A DNA stretch of 64,000 nt from Maribacter stanieri (GCF_900112245.1 NZ_FOYX01000001.1:1041856-1105855), one strand, 5' to 3'; numbered from the stretch's first letter, positions 11,501 through 20,070 are shown. Notes: a model not told the origin generated them from the sequence alone. Numbers and translations: made by a program.

Positions 11501-11772
11501 GCAACAATGTATTCATGATTAAGACCAGTCTTGCCATCTAAACTTTTACTGTATATTTCAAAATCTTTTCCATCATATCTGTTCAATCCATTTCTGGTTC
11601 CTATCCATATAAAACCAAAATTATCTTCCAGAAGCACGGTAGCGCTACTTTGAGACATGCCTTCTTGAATATGCTGAAAATTAAGCGGTTCTGTATATTG
11701 AGATTGTGCTTTAAAGAGGGAAAGAACAACAATAAAAAGAATGATAAACTTAAAATAATATTTTGACCTCAT
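8521..11772 (-). CDS. Two-component propeller sensor histidine kinase, without receiver or AraC output domains
   Basis: The 1083-residue protein has a signal peptide, then about 700 residues of Reg_prop beta-propeller repeats (motifs such as LWIGTENNGL, IWIGTLNSGLF, IWVGTQGGLN), a Y_Y_Y domain (about 690-770), one transmembrane helix near 785-800, a coiled linker, and a HisKA domain with His860 in AVSHDLKSP. The ATPase domain shows the N box (GNFLDNAVKY), RDNGLGM and GTGLGLYM. This is the layout of Bacteroidetes hybrid two-component systems, but the protein ends after the ATPase domain. It therefore needs a separate response regulator, and none is adjacent. The periplasmic propellers probably bind a glycan or other ligand. 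Confidence 0.9.
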   Translation of the reverse strand: MRSKYYFKFIILFIVVLSLFKAQSQYTEPLNFQHIQEGMSQSSATVLLEDNFGFIWIGTRNGLNRYDGKDFEIYSKSLDGKTGLNHEYIVALYEDGQNIIIGTNEGLSLYNRSLNIITPYPFKNEGTSIKNVVFETIVKKDGMLWLGAESMGLYRYDVKTGELKHFPPPNEHVNLENPRLNKVVKIEILDSERILVVFTYNTMIMNFDMEIISDIKETDEIITSIEKTKNTYLLGSGMGSLYKLIINGNSTFISKEKDVSPGFAIRSLEKNLDNELWIGTENNGLYIYSNDLEIIRHIQYSVKRPNSLSGDSIWSLLCTRNGTMWIAPYKSGLNIYDKDFFKFQHINSDPFNPKSLSNKLVNCFIEDKKGNLWIGTDGGGIDYWNRSLDTFDNYSLKDKTLNSNVVLSILQTKEDELWAGTWTHGIAVLNTNTKKFKVLTAENSFLKSNIIIDLLKDKKGRIWIVNYFSGVQVYDPATNTHENITLKSEIDKTDINSLYQIFEDNQGNIWIGTLNSGLFKLTENNETWSSTHYHTNNSLSNRFINAIIQDNKNTIWVGTQGGLNKYLPETDSFLSITKSDGLKNDAIKGIIDDKDKHLWLSTENGIIRYNTQTGETINYDVGDGLQSKEFIASSSITTSKGEYIFGGINGFNIFTSSDVEKQKDKLTLFVSGLKIFNKPVLPNDDFKVLKKDISQVDSLTFNYEQSVINIDFKALTFRHPESVNYAFYLEGFEKDWNYVGNKPSATYTNLNPGEYTLKIKSTNSDGVWIDNEKDLFITITPPYWQTWWFKFLMIALILLLFYIAHHIKLRNIKKNQRRLELNVAQRTKELEFQKNKLIEAASNLESKNEEIQRFTYAVSHDLKSPLNNIKGLASLIPIEIPVKEYPNVEEYLNLINISCTNMNELILDITEIARLGKVENKNELLKTNEILDLSRNLIKSKLKKENITLNIADNLPDIFGDRNRIIQVFGNFLDNAVKYMGDQPNPLISVDYEDNGETNSFLIRDNGLGMNERALKKLFTPFERFHENIKGTGLGLYMVKQIAVTHGGTIIAESEGEGKGTTFKLILPKAKIAAQLAKISLTS

Positions 11773-11926
11773 GCCAGACCTTTAATGATATACATTATAT
11801 TAACGTAAATAAATGTAAGAAATTACCTTCAATTATTTTTTGTTATGTAATTTTAACCTCTTATTATAAAAGAATTGATTCTAGAAATGAGTTTAATAAT
11901 TATACCTAAGCGATATATGATTTAAT

Positions 11927-11949
11927 TTAATCAATCTACAATTGATTAA
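11927..11949. repeat. AT-rich inverted repeat after the transglutaminase gene
   Basis: A 9-bp perfect stem (TTAATCAAT / ATTGATTAA) with a 5-base loop lies 40 bases past the stop of the minus-strand gene. It lacks a T tract, so it is only a weak terminator candidate. Confidence 0.35.
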
Positions 11950-11988
11950 TCTGCTATTTTATAAGTGTCACAGACTTAATTCATTTCG

Positions 11989-12786
11989 CTATAAGGTATC
12001 CGATGATATCTGTTCCACTTTAACAAGTTGTTCTGTCGGATATACGAGCGGACCAAATTGATTGAAAATAGCAACATCGGCAGCATCACGTCCGAAACCA
12101 AGTATAACATACCCGCCAGGCGAATTTATTTGTGTTGCATCAAATGTATACCATCGATCTCCAACATAAGCTTCAAACCAAGCATGCATGTCCATAGGCT
12201 CTAAGCCATACAGATAACCAACAACAATACGGGCAGGAATGCTTAAACTGCGGCACAAGGCAATCCCCAAGTGAGCAAAATCTCGACAAACACCAAACCT
12301 TCTAATATTAACCTGACTTGCAGATAATGGTTGATTATTGCTTCCTGGTAAATAGCTAATATTGTCACGTAACCAATTGGTAATTGCAGAAACTTGATTA
12401 TAACCGTATAAATGACCATTAGTTATACTTGAACTCATTTCATAAAAACAATCAGATTCGCAGTATCTGCTTGGTAATAGGTAACTAAGAACAGCATCTG
12501 GTAAATTCTGTATATCTACAAATGATGCACCAAAACCTTGGTCAATAAAATTTGAGGTTACAATTTCTGAAGAAGTCGATATTAAGAACTGCCCTGGTTG
12601 AGCAATTAATCGTTGACATAGATTGCCGTAGTTATCGGTAAATTCCATTACTGGAATACTCGGGGTGATTTTATATTCCTCTCTTTCTACCCATTGTTGG
12701 CTGCCACTACGCGGTCTCAACATAAGAATAAATGGTGTTGGTTCAGAAATCTCGAACTTTATAATGCAACTGGTACGTAAACGCAT
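11989..12786 (-). CDS. Transglutaminase-like cysteine protease family protein
   Basis: With the start placed at 12786 the protein is 265 residues. The N-terminal half is the beta-rich bacterial transglutaminase-like N domain (MRLRTSCIIKFEIS). The C-terminal half has the catalytic triad of the superfamily: Cys167 in FGVCRDFAH, His201 in DMHAWFEA and Asp216 in TFDATQ. An ATG at 12849 would add 21 residues, but the family usually begins at the MRLRT-like stretch, so I prefer the shorter form. There is no signal peptide, so it should be cytoplasmic. Such proteins act as peptidases or amidases. The substrate is unknown. Confidence 0.85.
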   Translation of the reverse strand: MRLRTSCIIKFEISEPTPFILMLRPRSGSQQWVEREEYKITPSIPVMEFTDNYGNLCQRLIAQPGQFLISTSSEIVTSNFIDQGFGASFVDIQNLPDAVLSYLLPSRYCESDCFYEMSSSITNGHLYGYNQVSAITNWLRDNISYLPGSNNQPLSASQVNIRRFGVCRDFAHLGIALCRSLSIPARIVVGYLYGLEPMDMHAWFEAYVGDRWYTFDATQINSPGGYVILGFGRDAADVAIFNQFGPLVYPTEQLVKVEQISSDTL

Positions 12787-12946
12787 ATATCTGAATTTTT
12801 GAATACTTAAATTATGGCGCATCGACGAACCTAGTATTGAAGATAACATTTAAAGTAACACCTTATACTTCTCGCCATTAAACCTTAAAAGCTTATTTAA
12901 TATTTTTGGTGCGATATTTGCTAACTTTAAACGAAATAACAGAAAC

Positions 12947-14401
12947 TTGTTAACGAGAGTATCTTTACGGTCACGCATTTTCTTATCCATGATATTTTTG
13001 GTGCTTATTGCATCGGTATTAATTGCCGGGGTAACGGTGTATCAATATCGCGAACAGTCTAAGGATTACCATGAAAATAGAATGGAACGTAAAGAGGAGC
13101 AAATACGACAAAGTATTGACCTCGCTATTCAAAAAACAACGTATCCCGTTACAACGGAGAACCTAGATCTAATTTTTAAGAATGAGATTTATGAAATTGC
13201 CGTAGTGCAGAACATGAATTTCAATATCTATAGTTTAGAAGGAGAACTTATAAAAAGTTCGCGACCTAAATTTGCCAACGATTCTATTTCTATGTGCTTA
13301 GATCCTGAGGTATTGAACAAATTGGAGATAAGTCCAGATAAACGTTACATACGTGAAAATGCTTTGGCAGGTGATAAATACCAAGCTTCATTTACCTATA
13401 TCGCAGATCAAAAATTTAAACCTATTGGTATTCTTAACCTCCCTTATTTTGAAGACAATTCTTTCAACGATTATGAATTGAAAGAGTTTTTATTTCGCTT
13501 GTCTGGTGTGTACTTGTTAATGCTGTTATTGGCTATTGCATTTGCTTTTATCATATCTAAATACATTACCCGTTCCTTAGAAACCATTTCAACTATGATG
13601 GGGCGTACCAATCTAAATAAACAGAACAAAAAGATTTACATAGACAACCCGGGGGAAGAAATAGAAAAGCTAATTGCAGCTTATAATGGTATGATTGACG
13701 AGTTAGGTCAAAGTGCCGTAAAATTAGCTCGTAGTGAACGAGAACAAGCATGGCGCGAAATGGCAAAACAAGTAGCGCATGAAATTAAAAATCCGTTGAC
13801 GCCTATGCGATTAACAGTTCAAAGTTTTGAACGAAAGTTTGATCCAAACGACCCGCAGATTCATGAAAAATTAAGGGAATACTCAGACACTTTAATTCAG
13901 CAAATAGATACTATGAGCAGTATTGCATCTGCTTTTTCAAATTTTGCAGAAATGCCAGCGCAGCAAAATGAGACATTAAATGTGGTGAAAATAGTAAAAT
14001 TAGCGCTAGATATTTTTAACGAAGATTTTATACATTTCATTGCTGATGAAGAAGAAATTATTGCGAAATTAGACCGTACACAACTTATTAGGGTGGTTAC
14101 TAATTTGGTTAAAAATGCCATACAAGCTGTGCCAGATGTGGAATCGCCTAGAGTTTTGGTAAGCGTAGCATCAGAAGGTGATATGGTTAAAATATCTGTA
14201 GCGGATAACGGTCATGGTATTGAAAAAGATAATGAAGAAAAAATCTTTGAACCTAAGTTTACTACCAAAACTAGTGGAATGGGATTAGGATTGGGAATGG
14301 TGAAAAATATTGTGGAAACGTATAAAGGAACCATCAAATTCACATCTCAATTAGGTAAGGGAACTGTTTTTTGTGTAAAGTTTCCAAAAGAGAACTTATA
14401 A
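12947..14401 (+). CDS. Membrane sensor histidine kinase with HAMP domain (NtrY-like)
   Basis: The 484-residue protein has two transmembrane helices (about 11-32 and 187-205) flanking a periplasmic sensor domain, a HAMP linker, the phospho-acceptor His278 in QVAHEIKNPLTP, and an ATPase domain with NLVKNAIQAV, VADNGHGI and GMGLGLGMV. The start is a TTG at 12947. The next in-frame ATG (12989) would remove the positively charged residues before the first helix, so TTG is favoured. It is 18 bases from the enoyl-CoA hydratase gene and probably co-transcribed with it. No response regulator is adjacent. Confidence 0.87.
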   Translation: MLTRVSLRSRIFLSMIFLVLIASVLIAGVTVYQYREQSKDYHENRMERKEEQIRQSIDLAIQKTTYPVTTENLDLIFKNEIYEIAVVQNMNFNIYSLEGELIKSSRPKFANDSISMCLDPEVLNKLEISPDKRYIRENALAGDKYQASFTYIADQKFKPIGILNLPYFEDNSFNDYELKEFLFRLSGVYLLMLLLAIAFAFIISKYITRSLETISTMMGRTNLNKQNKKIYIDNPGEEIEKLIAAYNGMIDELGQSAVKLARSEREQAWREMAKQVAHEIKNPLTPMRLTVQSFERKFDPNDPQIHEKLREYSDTLIQQIDTMSSIASAFSNFAEMPAQQNETLNVVKIVKLALDIFNEDFIHFIADEEEIIAKLDRTQLIRVVTNLVKNAIQAVPDVESPRVLVSVASEGDMVKISVADNGHGIEKDNEEKIFEPKFTTKTSGMGLGLGMVKNIVETYKGTIKFTSQLGKGTVFCVKFPKENL

Positions 14402-14419
14402 AATTTAAAAATTACTGCT

Positions 14420-15202
14420 ATGTCATACGAGACTATTTTAATAGAAAAAGATGCATCAACTGCAATAGTGACAATTAACCGTCCAAATAAATTGAATGCG
14501 TTAAACAAGGAAACTATTGGTGAATTACATGATGCATTTAAAGATTTGCAGAAAAATAAAAACATCAAAGCCATCATTTTAACGGGAAGCGGGGAAAAGG
14601 CATTTGTAGCAGGTGCAGATATTTCAGAGTTTTCGAACTTTAGTGAAAAGGAAGGAAAAAAATTAGCCGCAAAAGGTCAAAAACAATTGTTTGATTTTGT
14701 TGAAAATTTAAATACTCCTGTAATTGCTGCAGTTAATGGTTTTGCCTTAGGTGGCGGACTAGAATTGGCAATGGCATGTCACTTTAGAGTTGCAAGCGAT
14801 AATGCTAAAATGGGTCTTCCAGAAGTGTCTTTGGGGGTAATACCTGGTTATGGTGGTACACAGCGCTTACCTCAATTAGTAGGTAAGGGTAGGGCTATGG
14901 AAATGATTATGACTGCAGGTATGATTTCTGCAGAACAGGCACATGCATATGGTTTAGTAAACCACGTAACTACGCAAGAAGATTTATTGCCGTTGTGCCA
15001 TAAAATAATTTCAAGAATAACCAATAACTCATCAGTTGCTATTTCTCATGCAATAAAAGCAGTAAATGCTGGTTTTAAGAATACTGTAAATGGTTATGAG
15101 CAGGAAATTGAGGCTTTTGGTGCCTGTTTTGGAACAGATGATTTTGCCGAGGGTACTACTGCATTTTTAGAAAAAAGAAAAGCAGATTTTCCAGGTTCAT
15201 GA
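14420..15202 (+). CDS. Enoyl-CoA hydratase / crotonase
   Basis: This 260-residue protein of normal crotonase length would hydrate trans-2-enoyl-CoA to 3-hydroxyacyl-CoA in fatty-acid or butanoate metabolism. The oxyanion-hole segment AFVAGADISE and the signature GFALGGGLELAMACH are intact. Glu115 and Glu135 are spaced by 20 residues, as are the two catalytic glutamates of mammalian enoyl-CoA hydratase. It lies in a tight cluster (18 and 17 base gaps) between a histidine kinase and an uncharacterised secreted protein. No other beta-oxidation gene is nearby, so the physiological acyl-CoA is unclear. Confidence 0.9.
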   Translation: MSYETILIEKDASTAIVTINRPNKLNALNKETIGELHDAFKDLQKNKNIKAIILTGSGEKAFVAGADISEFSNFSEKEGKKLAAKGQKQLFDFVENLNTPVIAAVNGFALGGGLELAMACHFRVASDNAKMGLPEVSLGVIPGYGGTQRLPQLVGKGRAMEMIMTAGMISAEQAHAYGLVNHVTTQEDLLPLCHKIISRITNNSSVAISHAIKAVNAGFKNTVNGYEQEIEAFGACFGTDDFAEGTTAFLEKRKADFPGS

Positions 15203-15219
15203 CATAAACCAAACTGGTT

Positions 15220-16773
15220 ATGTTAAAACGTAGCGCTTTCTTATTTCTGTTCATTATCAATGTTTTAAGTTCCTTTGCTCAAGAAGAGCTTGTTTCCTAT
15301 ACCATTGGCGAAAAATTCCACGATAAATATCGATATTCAAACATGCTTGCCATCTCAGATGATGGAAATGAAGGTACCGTGGTAGTTCGTGCATATTACA
15401 CGGGAATTGTTTTAAAGCCTAAGGGATATTTTATTGAGCATTACAATAAAGATTTAGAACTGGTTTCTGAGTATAACTATAAGTTGAAAAATGCCAATTT
15501 TATAGATGCATATGTTAGAAACGGTCAGGTCTACTTATTGTTCTTAGAGTACAATTATAATAACAGAAGCTACCAATACGAAGTTCATAGAAGTCCGTTC
15601 TCTCAATTTCAATTTACAAAAGAAACTATTTTATCTATTGCATCTGAACCTGTAGAGCAGCCTTTAGATAGAAATTTTTATAATAGAAATTTTTCATCTG
15701 GCTTTACAACATCTATTTTATTCAATGACGAAAAATCAGCATTTGCTATAACTACCCATTATAAGAAAAGAAAAGTAGATCAACACATTATTCATGTGTT
15801 CAATGCTAATTTGAACAAGATAATGGAGCATGATTTTTCTGATGAGGTGGAGGAAAAGAACTATGCTTTTGAAAATATAGCATTTTCTAAAGATTTACAG
15901 AATGTATACCTGGTAGGTAAAGCCTACTTCAAGAAAAAACGTTTTAATGCAACAGAGCGTAAGTTTCAATATGAAATGGTAAGAATTTCTAACAGTAGTA
16001 GAAGTGTACAGTCTTTCTATACTCCGGGGAAGTTCCCAGAAGCCTTGAAACCTATTTTTAGAGGTGACGAACTACTTTGTGTCGGGTTTTATGCAGATAG
16101 AAAAGATAGTAGATATAATGGTATTTCATTCTTTAGTTTAGATTCAAAATCTCTAGAAATCAAAACCGAAAAATTCAATCCGTTTTCTGAGCAGTTTATG
16201 ATGGATAAATTTGGAAGGGAAGATGATAAGGCTATTAAAGATTTAGTTTTTAAAGGAATGGACATTACCAAAGAGGGAAACATCCTCTTTAATGCCGAAG
16301 AATATTTTACTAGTAATAGTGTACAGTCTAACTCTAGTGGAGGTCGTGTAATGGTAACTAGATATCACCATAATGATATTATTAGTGCAAAGCTTAGTGT
16401 TAATGGAGATTTGGTTTGGGCTAGAAATATCAATAAAACAGAAGTTACCCAAGGTGACGGTGCTTATGCATCTTACAGCTCTTACACTAAAAACAATACA
16501 ACATACTTTTTTATTAGTACCTCTTCAGAAAATCCGCAGCAGCTCAGTGATGATCGTATTATGTTTAAACAAGGTTTAAGCAGAAACAGAAATGTTTTCT
16601 TAATACGTTTGGACGAAAACGGACATATGAAGTACAGTAAGGTTATAGATGATACTGAAGCTCGTTTACCTTTAATGGTTTCTGTACCATACATTAATCG
16701 CCTGAATGATGAATTAATGTTCTACGCTAAAAGAGGAACTAAAAAACAACTGGTTCAAGTAGGTGTTAAATAA
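15220..16773 (+). CDS. Secreted protein of unknown function
   Basis: I do not recognise a family for this 517-residue protein. It has a clear signal peptide (MLKRSAFLFLFIINVLSSFAQ). The mature part is rich in beta-strand-like segments with many aromatic and charged residues, and could be a beta-propeller similar to other flavobacterial secreted proteins. No enzymatic motif, lipobox, sorting domain or membrane segment beyond the signal is visible. It follows the enoyl-CoA hydratase by 17 bases, so it is probably the last gene of the histidine kinase operon. A perfect hairpin follows directly after its stop codon. Confidence 0.75.
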   Translation: MLKRSAFLFLFIINVLSSFAQEELVSYTIGEKFHDKYRYSNMLAISDDGNEGTVVVRAYYTGIVLKPKGYFIEHYNKDLELVSEYNYKLKNANFIDAYVRNGQVYLLFLEYNYNNRSYQYEVHRSPFSQFQFTKETILSIASEPVEQPLDRNFYNRNFSSGFTTSILFNDEKSAFAITTHYKKRKVDQHIIHVFNANLNKIMEHDFSDEVEEKNYAFENIAFSKDLQNVYLVGKAYFKKKRFNATERKFQYEMVRISNSSRSVQSFYTPGKFPEALKPIFRGDELLCVGFYADRKDSRYNGISFFSLDSKSLEIKTEKFNPFSEQFMMDKFGREDDKAIKDLVFKGMDITKEGNILFNAEEYFTSNSVQSNSSGGRVMVTRYHHNDIISAKLSVNGDLVWARNINKTEVTQGDGAYASYSSYTKNNTTYFFISTSSENPQQLSDDRIMFKQGLSRNRNVFLIRLDENGHMKYSKVIDDTEARLPLMVSVPYINRLNDELMFYAKRGTKKQLVQVGVK

Positions 16774-16777
16774 GCAC

Positions 16778-16821
16778 AATATTAGGATTTATTCCATAAT
16801 TTTGGAATAAATCCTAATATT
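16778..16821. promoter_or_regulatory. Perfect 19-bp inverted repeat abutting the radical SAM start codon
   Basis: The left arm is 16778-16796, the loop TAATTT, and the right arm 16803-16821. Pairing is perfect over 19 bp. The next gene's ATG begins at 16823, one base after the stem. No T tract follows on the plus strand, so it is not a standard terminator. It may end the upstream operon, occlude initiation of the downstream gene, or bind a protein. Confidence 0.75.
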
Positions 16822-16822
16822 A

Positions 16823-17896
16823 ATGAATTCTGTTTCTCCGGTTAAGGGCAGAGGTGCCCAAAAAAACACGAACAATAAATTTTCTGCGTACAGTTATGAA
16901 ACCCGAGACGATTTTCTCGAATTCTGCCGTATAGAAGGGGAAATTGCCGATAGGAACAAAACTCAATACATTCCCATTTTTCCAAAATCAATAGTGAATA
17001 AAGTAACTAGCCCAGATGTGGGTATGAGTTACTCTATGAATATGTATCAAGGTTGTGAGCATGGGTGTATCTATTGTTATGCCAGAAACGCTCATGAATT
17101 TTGGGGTTATAGTGCCGGATTAGATTTTGAACGGAAAATTTTAGTAAAACATGATGCTCCAAAACTTTTAGAAGCGAAACTTAAAAGCAAAAAATGGAAA
17201 GCTTGCACTATTGTAATGTCTGGGAATACGGACTGTTATCAGCCAGCTGAACGGGAATTTGAATTAACTCGAAAATGTTTAGAGGTGTTTTTAAAGTATA
17301 GACACCCCGTAGGTATCATCACCAAGAATGCTCTTATTTTACGAGATTTGGATATACTTAAGGAATTAAATGCACACGGATTAATTGGAGTAAATATTTC
17401 CGTTACCTCATTATCTGAGGAAACAAGAAGAATATTAGAACCTAGAACTACAACAATAAAAAAAAGGCTTGAAGCTATTAAGGTGCTGTCAGAGGCTGGT
17501 ATTCCTGTAAATGCAATGCTCGCTCCTATTATTCCGGGTATAAATAGTCATGAAATATTGAATTTGGCAAAAGCCGTTTCTGAACATGGTGCTGTTTCAA
17601 TGGCATTTACCGTAGTACGATTAAATGGAGCTATCGGTGAAATATTCACAGATTGGATTCGTAAAACTCTACCTGACAAAGCAGAAAAAGTATTACATCA
17701 AATTCAAGATTGTCACGGTGGGTCTTTAAACGACAGTAGGTATGGGGTGCGAAGTAGAGGAGAGGGTATAATTGCTACTCAAATTCATGATATGGTAAGT
17801 TTAGCCAAACGTAAATATTTTAAAGGAAGAAACTTTCCTAAACTGAATGTCAGCTTACACGAGTCTTATAAAGACGGTCAATTAAAATTATTTTAA
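16823..17896 (+). CDS. PA0069-family radical SAM protein
   Basis: The 357-residue protein carries the radical SAM CxxxCxxC cluster as Cys78, Cys82 and Cys85 in YQGCEHGCIYCYARNAHEFW, which is diagnostic for the PA0069/YgfZ-like subgroup related to spore photoproduct lyase. It binds a [4Fe-4S] cluster and SAM; the reaction is not established for this family. The C-terminal half contains the TIM-barrel pieces GIITKNALI and SVTSLSEETRRILEPR. Its ATG lies immediately after a perfect hairpin. It converges with the small NTF2-like gene with only two bases between stops. Confidence 0.88.
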   Translation: MNSVSPVKGRGAQKNTNNKFSAYSYETRDDFLEFCRIEGEIADRNKTQYIPIFPKSIVNKVTSPDVGMSYSMNMYQGCEHGCIYCYARNAHEFWGYSAGLDFERKILVKHDAPKLLEAKLKSKKWKACTIVMSGNTDCYQPAEREFELTRKCLEVFLKYRHPVGIITKNALILRDLDILKELNAHGLIGVNISVTSLSEETRRILEPRTTTIKKRLEAIKVLSEAGIPVNAMLAPIIPGINSHEILNLAKAVSEHGAVSMAFTVVRLNGAIGEIFTDWIRKTLPDKAEKVLHQIQDCHGGSLNDSRYGVRSRGEGIIATQIHDMVSLAKRKYFKGRNFPKLNVSLHESYKDGQLKLF

Positions 17897-17898
17897 AA

Positions 17899-18333
17899 CT
17901 ATTGCATCTTTCTTGGGTGAATAGATTGGCCTACCAACTTCCAACTACCTTCTATTTTTTCCAGAATGCGTATTTCATAAGTGTAAGCTTTTATACCTTC
18001 TGTATTGGTAGATTCCTCATCATGACTGACCCAAGCATGATTACCATTAATATTCATTTTGTAATTAGAATTCTTAGATGTCCCACCTTGACCCATCATA
18101 TTTTCTGATGGATTGATCATCATTGCTGGGGGTACATCTATACTATTTCCATCTCCCGTAGATACAAATATTCTACTATATGGTTGTATTGACCAACAAT
18201 CTGCATGAGCAGCTACATCGCCAGAACGCCAAGTGGCAGATTCTTTCTCAAGAAGTGAAATAATCAGTTGTTCATCAGTTTGTCCATATCCCAAAGAAAC
18301 GGTTAAAAGAAGTAGTAGAAATACGTGTTTCAT
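17899..18333 (-). CDS. Secreted NTF2-like (SnoaL/DUF4440-type) protein
   Basis: This 144-residue protein has a signal peptide (MKHVFLLLLLTVSLGYGQ) followed by a short alpha+beta domain of NTF2-like type: an N-terminal helix with EKESATWRSGDVAAHADCW, and C-terminal strands ending in EGSWKLVGQSIH. The pattern of W-x-x-GD then W-K-L-V-x-x-S is typical of SnoaL/DUF4440 proteins, which are binding proteins or small enzymes of varied function. No catalytic residues can be assigned. It is monocistronic and faces the radical SAM gene tail to tail. Confidence 0.75.
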   Translation of the reverse strand: MKHVFLLLLLTVSLGYGQTDEQLIISLLEKESATWRSGDVAAHADCWSIQPYSRIFVSTGDGNSIDVPPAMMINPSENMMGQGGTSKNSNYKMNINGNHAWVSHDEESTNTEGIKAYTYEIRILEKIEGSWKLVGQSIHPRKMQ

Positions 18334-18584
18334 TTAAAATTTATTTATGTTTTTTAAATATAGGTTAAAATGGGGTATTTCATAAACAATTGATTTAACT
18401 GTATGATAATGAGAGAAATATTTGGAATAAGTTAAAATTTTACTGTTTTAAATTAGCATGTTAAGATTAAATAGTGTGCAATAGTTTAGTACTAAAAAAA
18501 TCTTTAAAAACTTTTGTTAAAATAAAGTCCAAAAGCGGAGTACGTGCGTAAATAGGTGGAATGTTATAAATATTAGAACTATTT

Positions 18585-20015
18585 ATGAAAACCAAGAACA
18601 CTACCAAAAACGATATGAAAACGTTAAAAAATAATACCGAAAAAAATGAGAAGAAATCTTTCTTTTCTAGAATCAAACATCTAATTGAAAATGCCAATGC
18701 ATGGGGTATTTTCGTAATGGGTAGCACTTTTGTGCTAATGTTCGGTTCGGCTTACTTAGCTTATATATTACAAAACGATTTTACTCAATTACATCTAGAG
18801 AGAAGAAGCACAATGATTGGATTAATTTTCATGATTGTGGCCGCTGTTTTTTTCGTTTTTAAATTGAGTTTCTTCATTTATACTTTTATAAGATTTTTAA
18901 AATATAAAGCAATACCATCGGTATCAGACGAAGAATTACCAACGGTTACGGTAATTGTACCTGCATACAATGAAGGAAAACAAGTTTGGGCAACTTTAAA
19001 AAGTTTGGCTGAAAGTGATTATCCAGAACACAAAATTCAATTATTAGCTATCGACGATGGTAGTAAAGATGATACTTGGAACTGGATGTTAGAAGCTAAG
19101 AAAGAATTAGGAGATAGAGTTTCAGTTTGTCAGCAACCTAAGAATATGGGTAAGCGTCACGCCTTGTACAGAGGTTTTAATGAAGGTACAGGTGAAATAT
19201 TTGTAACGGTTGATAGTGATTCTATTGTAGATAAGGATACGTTGAGGAATTTAGTAAGTCCTTTTATTGTAGATGAAAACTGTGGTGCTGTTGCAGGTAA
19301 CATTCGTGTTTTAAATAATGACAAGATTTTACCTAAGATGTTAGACGTTAGTTTTGCACTTAGTTTTGAATTTGTTCGTTCTTCTGAAAGTACTTTAAAT
19401 TCAGTTTTATGTACTCCAGGTGCTTTAGCAGCTTATAGAGCTACTGCAGTATTCGGTTGCTTAGATGAGTGGATCAATCAAACATTCATGGGTCAAGCAT
19501 CAGATATTGGTGAAGATAGAGCAATGACAAACATGATTTTAAAGCAAGGTTTCCACGTATTATTTCAAAGAAATGCATTTGCTTATACTAATGTTCCTGA
19601 AAAATATCAAGGACTTTATAAAATGTTCATTAGATGGGGTAGAAGTAATGTACGTGAGAACATTCAAATGTCTAAGTATGTATTTACTAACTTTAGAAAA
19701 GGACCAAAAACTGGTACAAGATTATTATTCTTTAGCCAATTCTCAAGAATTGTACTTTGTTACCCATTTGTGTTGTTCATGTTAGTATTTGTACTTACAC
19801 ATCCATTATTATTCTTAAGTTCTACTTTCGTAAGTATATTGGTTTTATCAACTTTCCCAGTAATATTCTATGCAAAAAGATATTCTTTTTCAGAATCTAT
19901 ATGGGCATATTCTTACAGCGTACTTTTTACGTTCGGTTTATTCTGGATTACTCCTTATGCTATTGTAACGGCAAGTAGAAGTGGTTGGTTAACAAGAGAG
20001 TTACCACAGAAGTAA
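18585..20015 (+). CDS. Family 2 glycosyltransferase, hyaluronan/chitin synthase-like
   Basis: The 476-residue membrane glycosyltransferase has two N-terminal transmembrane helices (about 43-65 and 80-105), a GT2 catalytic domain with VTVIVPAYNEG, AIDDGSKDD, the DSD nucleotide-sugar/metal motif in TVDSDSIVD, the acceptor motif GEDRAMTN and the RW motif in FIRWGRSNVRE, then about four C-terminal helices. This arrangement is that of processive synthases such as hyaluronan synthase, NodC and cellulose synthase, so it probably polymerises and exports a beta-linked polysaccharide. The product cannot be predicted. It stands alone, with a strong terminator behind it. Two early Met codons (18585, 18615) are possible starts. 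Confidence 0.87.
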   Translation: MKTKNTTKNDMKTLKNNTEKNEKKSFFSRIKHLIENANAWGIFVMGSTFVLMFGSAYLAYILQNDFTQLHLERRSTMIGLIFMIVAAVFFVFKLSFFIYTFIRFLKYKAIPSVSDEELPTVTVIVPAYNEGKQVWATLKSLAESDYPEHKIQLLAIDDGSKDDTWNWMLEAKKELGDRVSVCQQPKNMGKRHALYRGFNEGTGEIFVTVDSDSIVDKDTLRNLVSPFIVDENCGAVAGNIRVLNNDKILPKMLDVSFALSFEFVRSSESTLNSVLCTPGALAAYRATAVFGCLDEWINQTFMGQASDIGEDRAMTNMILKQGFHVLFQRNAFAYTNVPEKYQGLYKMFIRWGRSNVRENIQMSKYVFTNFRKGPKTGTRLLFFSQFSRIVLCYPFVLFMLVFVLTHPLLFLSSTFVSILVLSTFPVIFYAKRYSFSESIWAYSYSVLFTFGLFWITPYAIVTASRSGWLTRELPQK

Positions 20016-20035
20016 GATTACGATATAAAATTAGT

Positions 20036-20070
20036 AAAGGGTCTCAATGTAAATTGAGACCCTTTTTTTT
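20036..20070 (+). terminator. Strong intrinsic terminator after the glycosyltransferase
   Basis: A 13-bp stem (AAAGGGTCTCAAT with its complement), a GTAA tetraloop and an eight-base T tract form a textbook rho-independent terminator on the plus strand. Confidence 0.93.
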
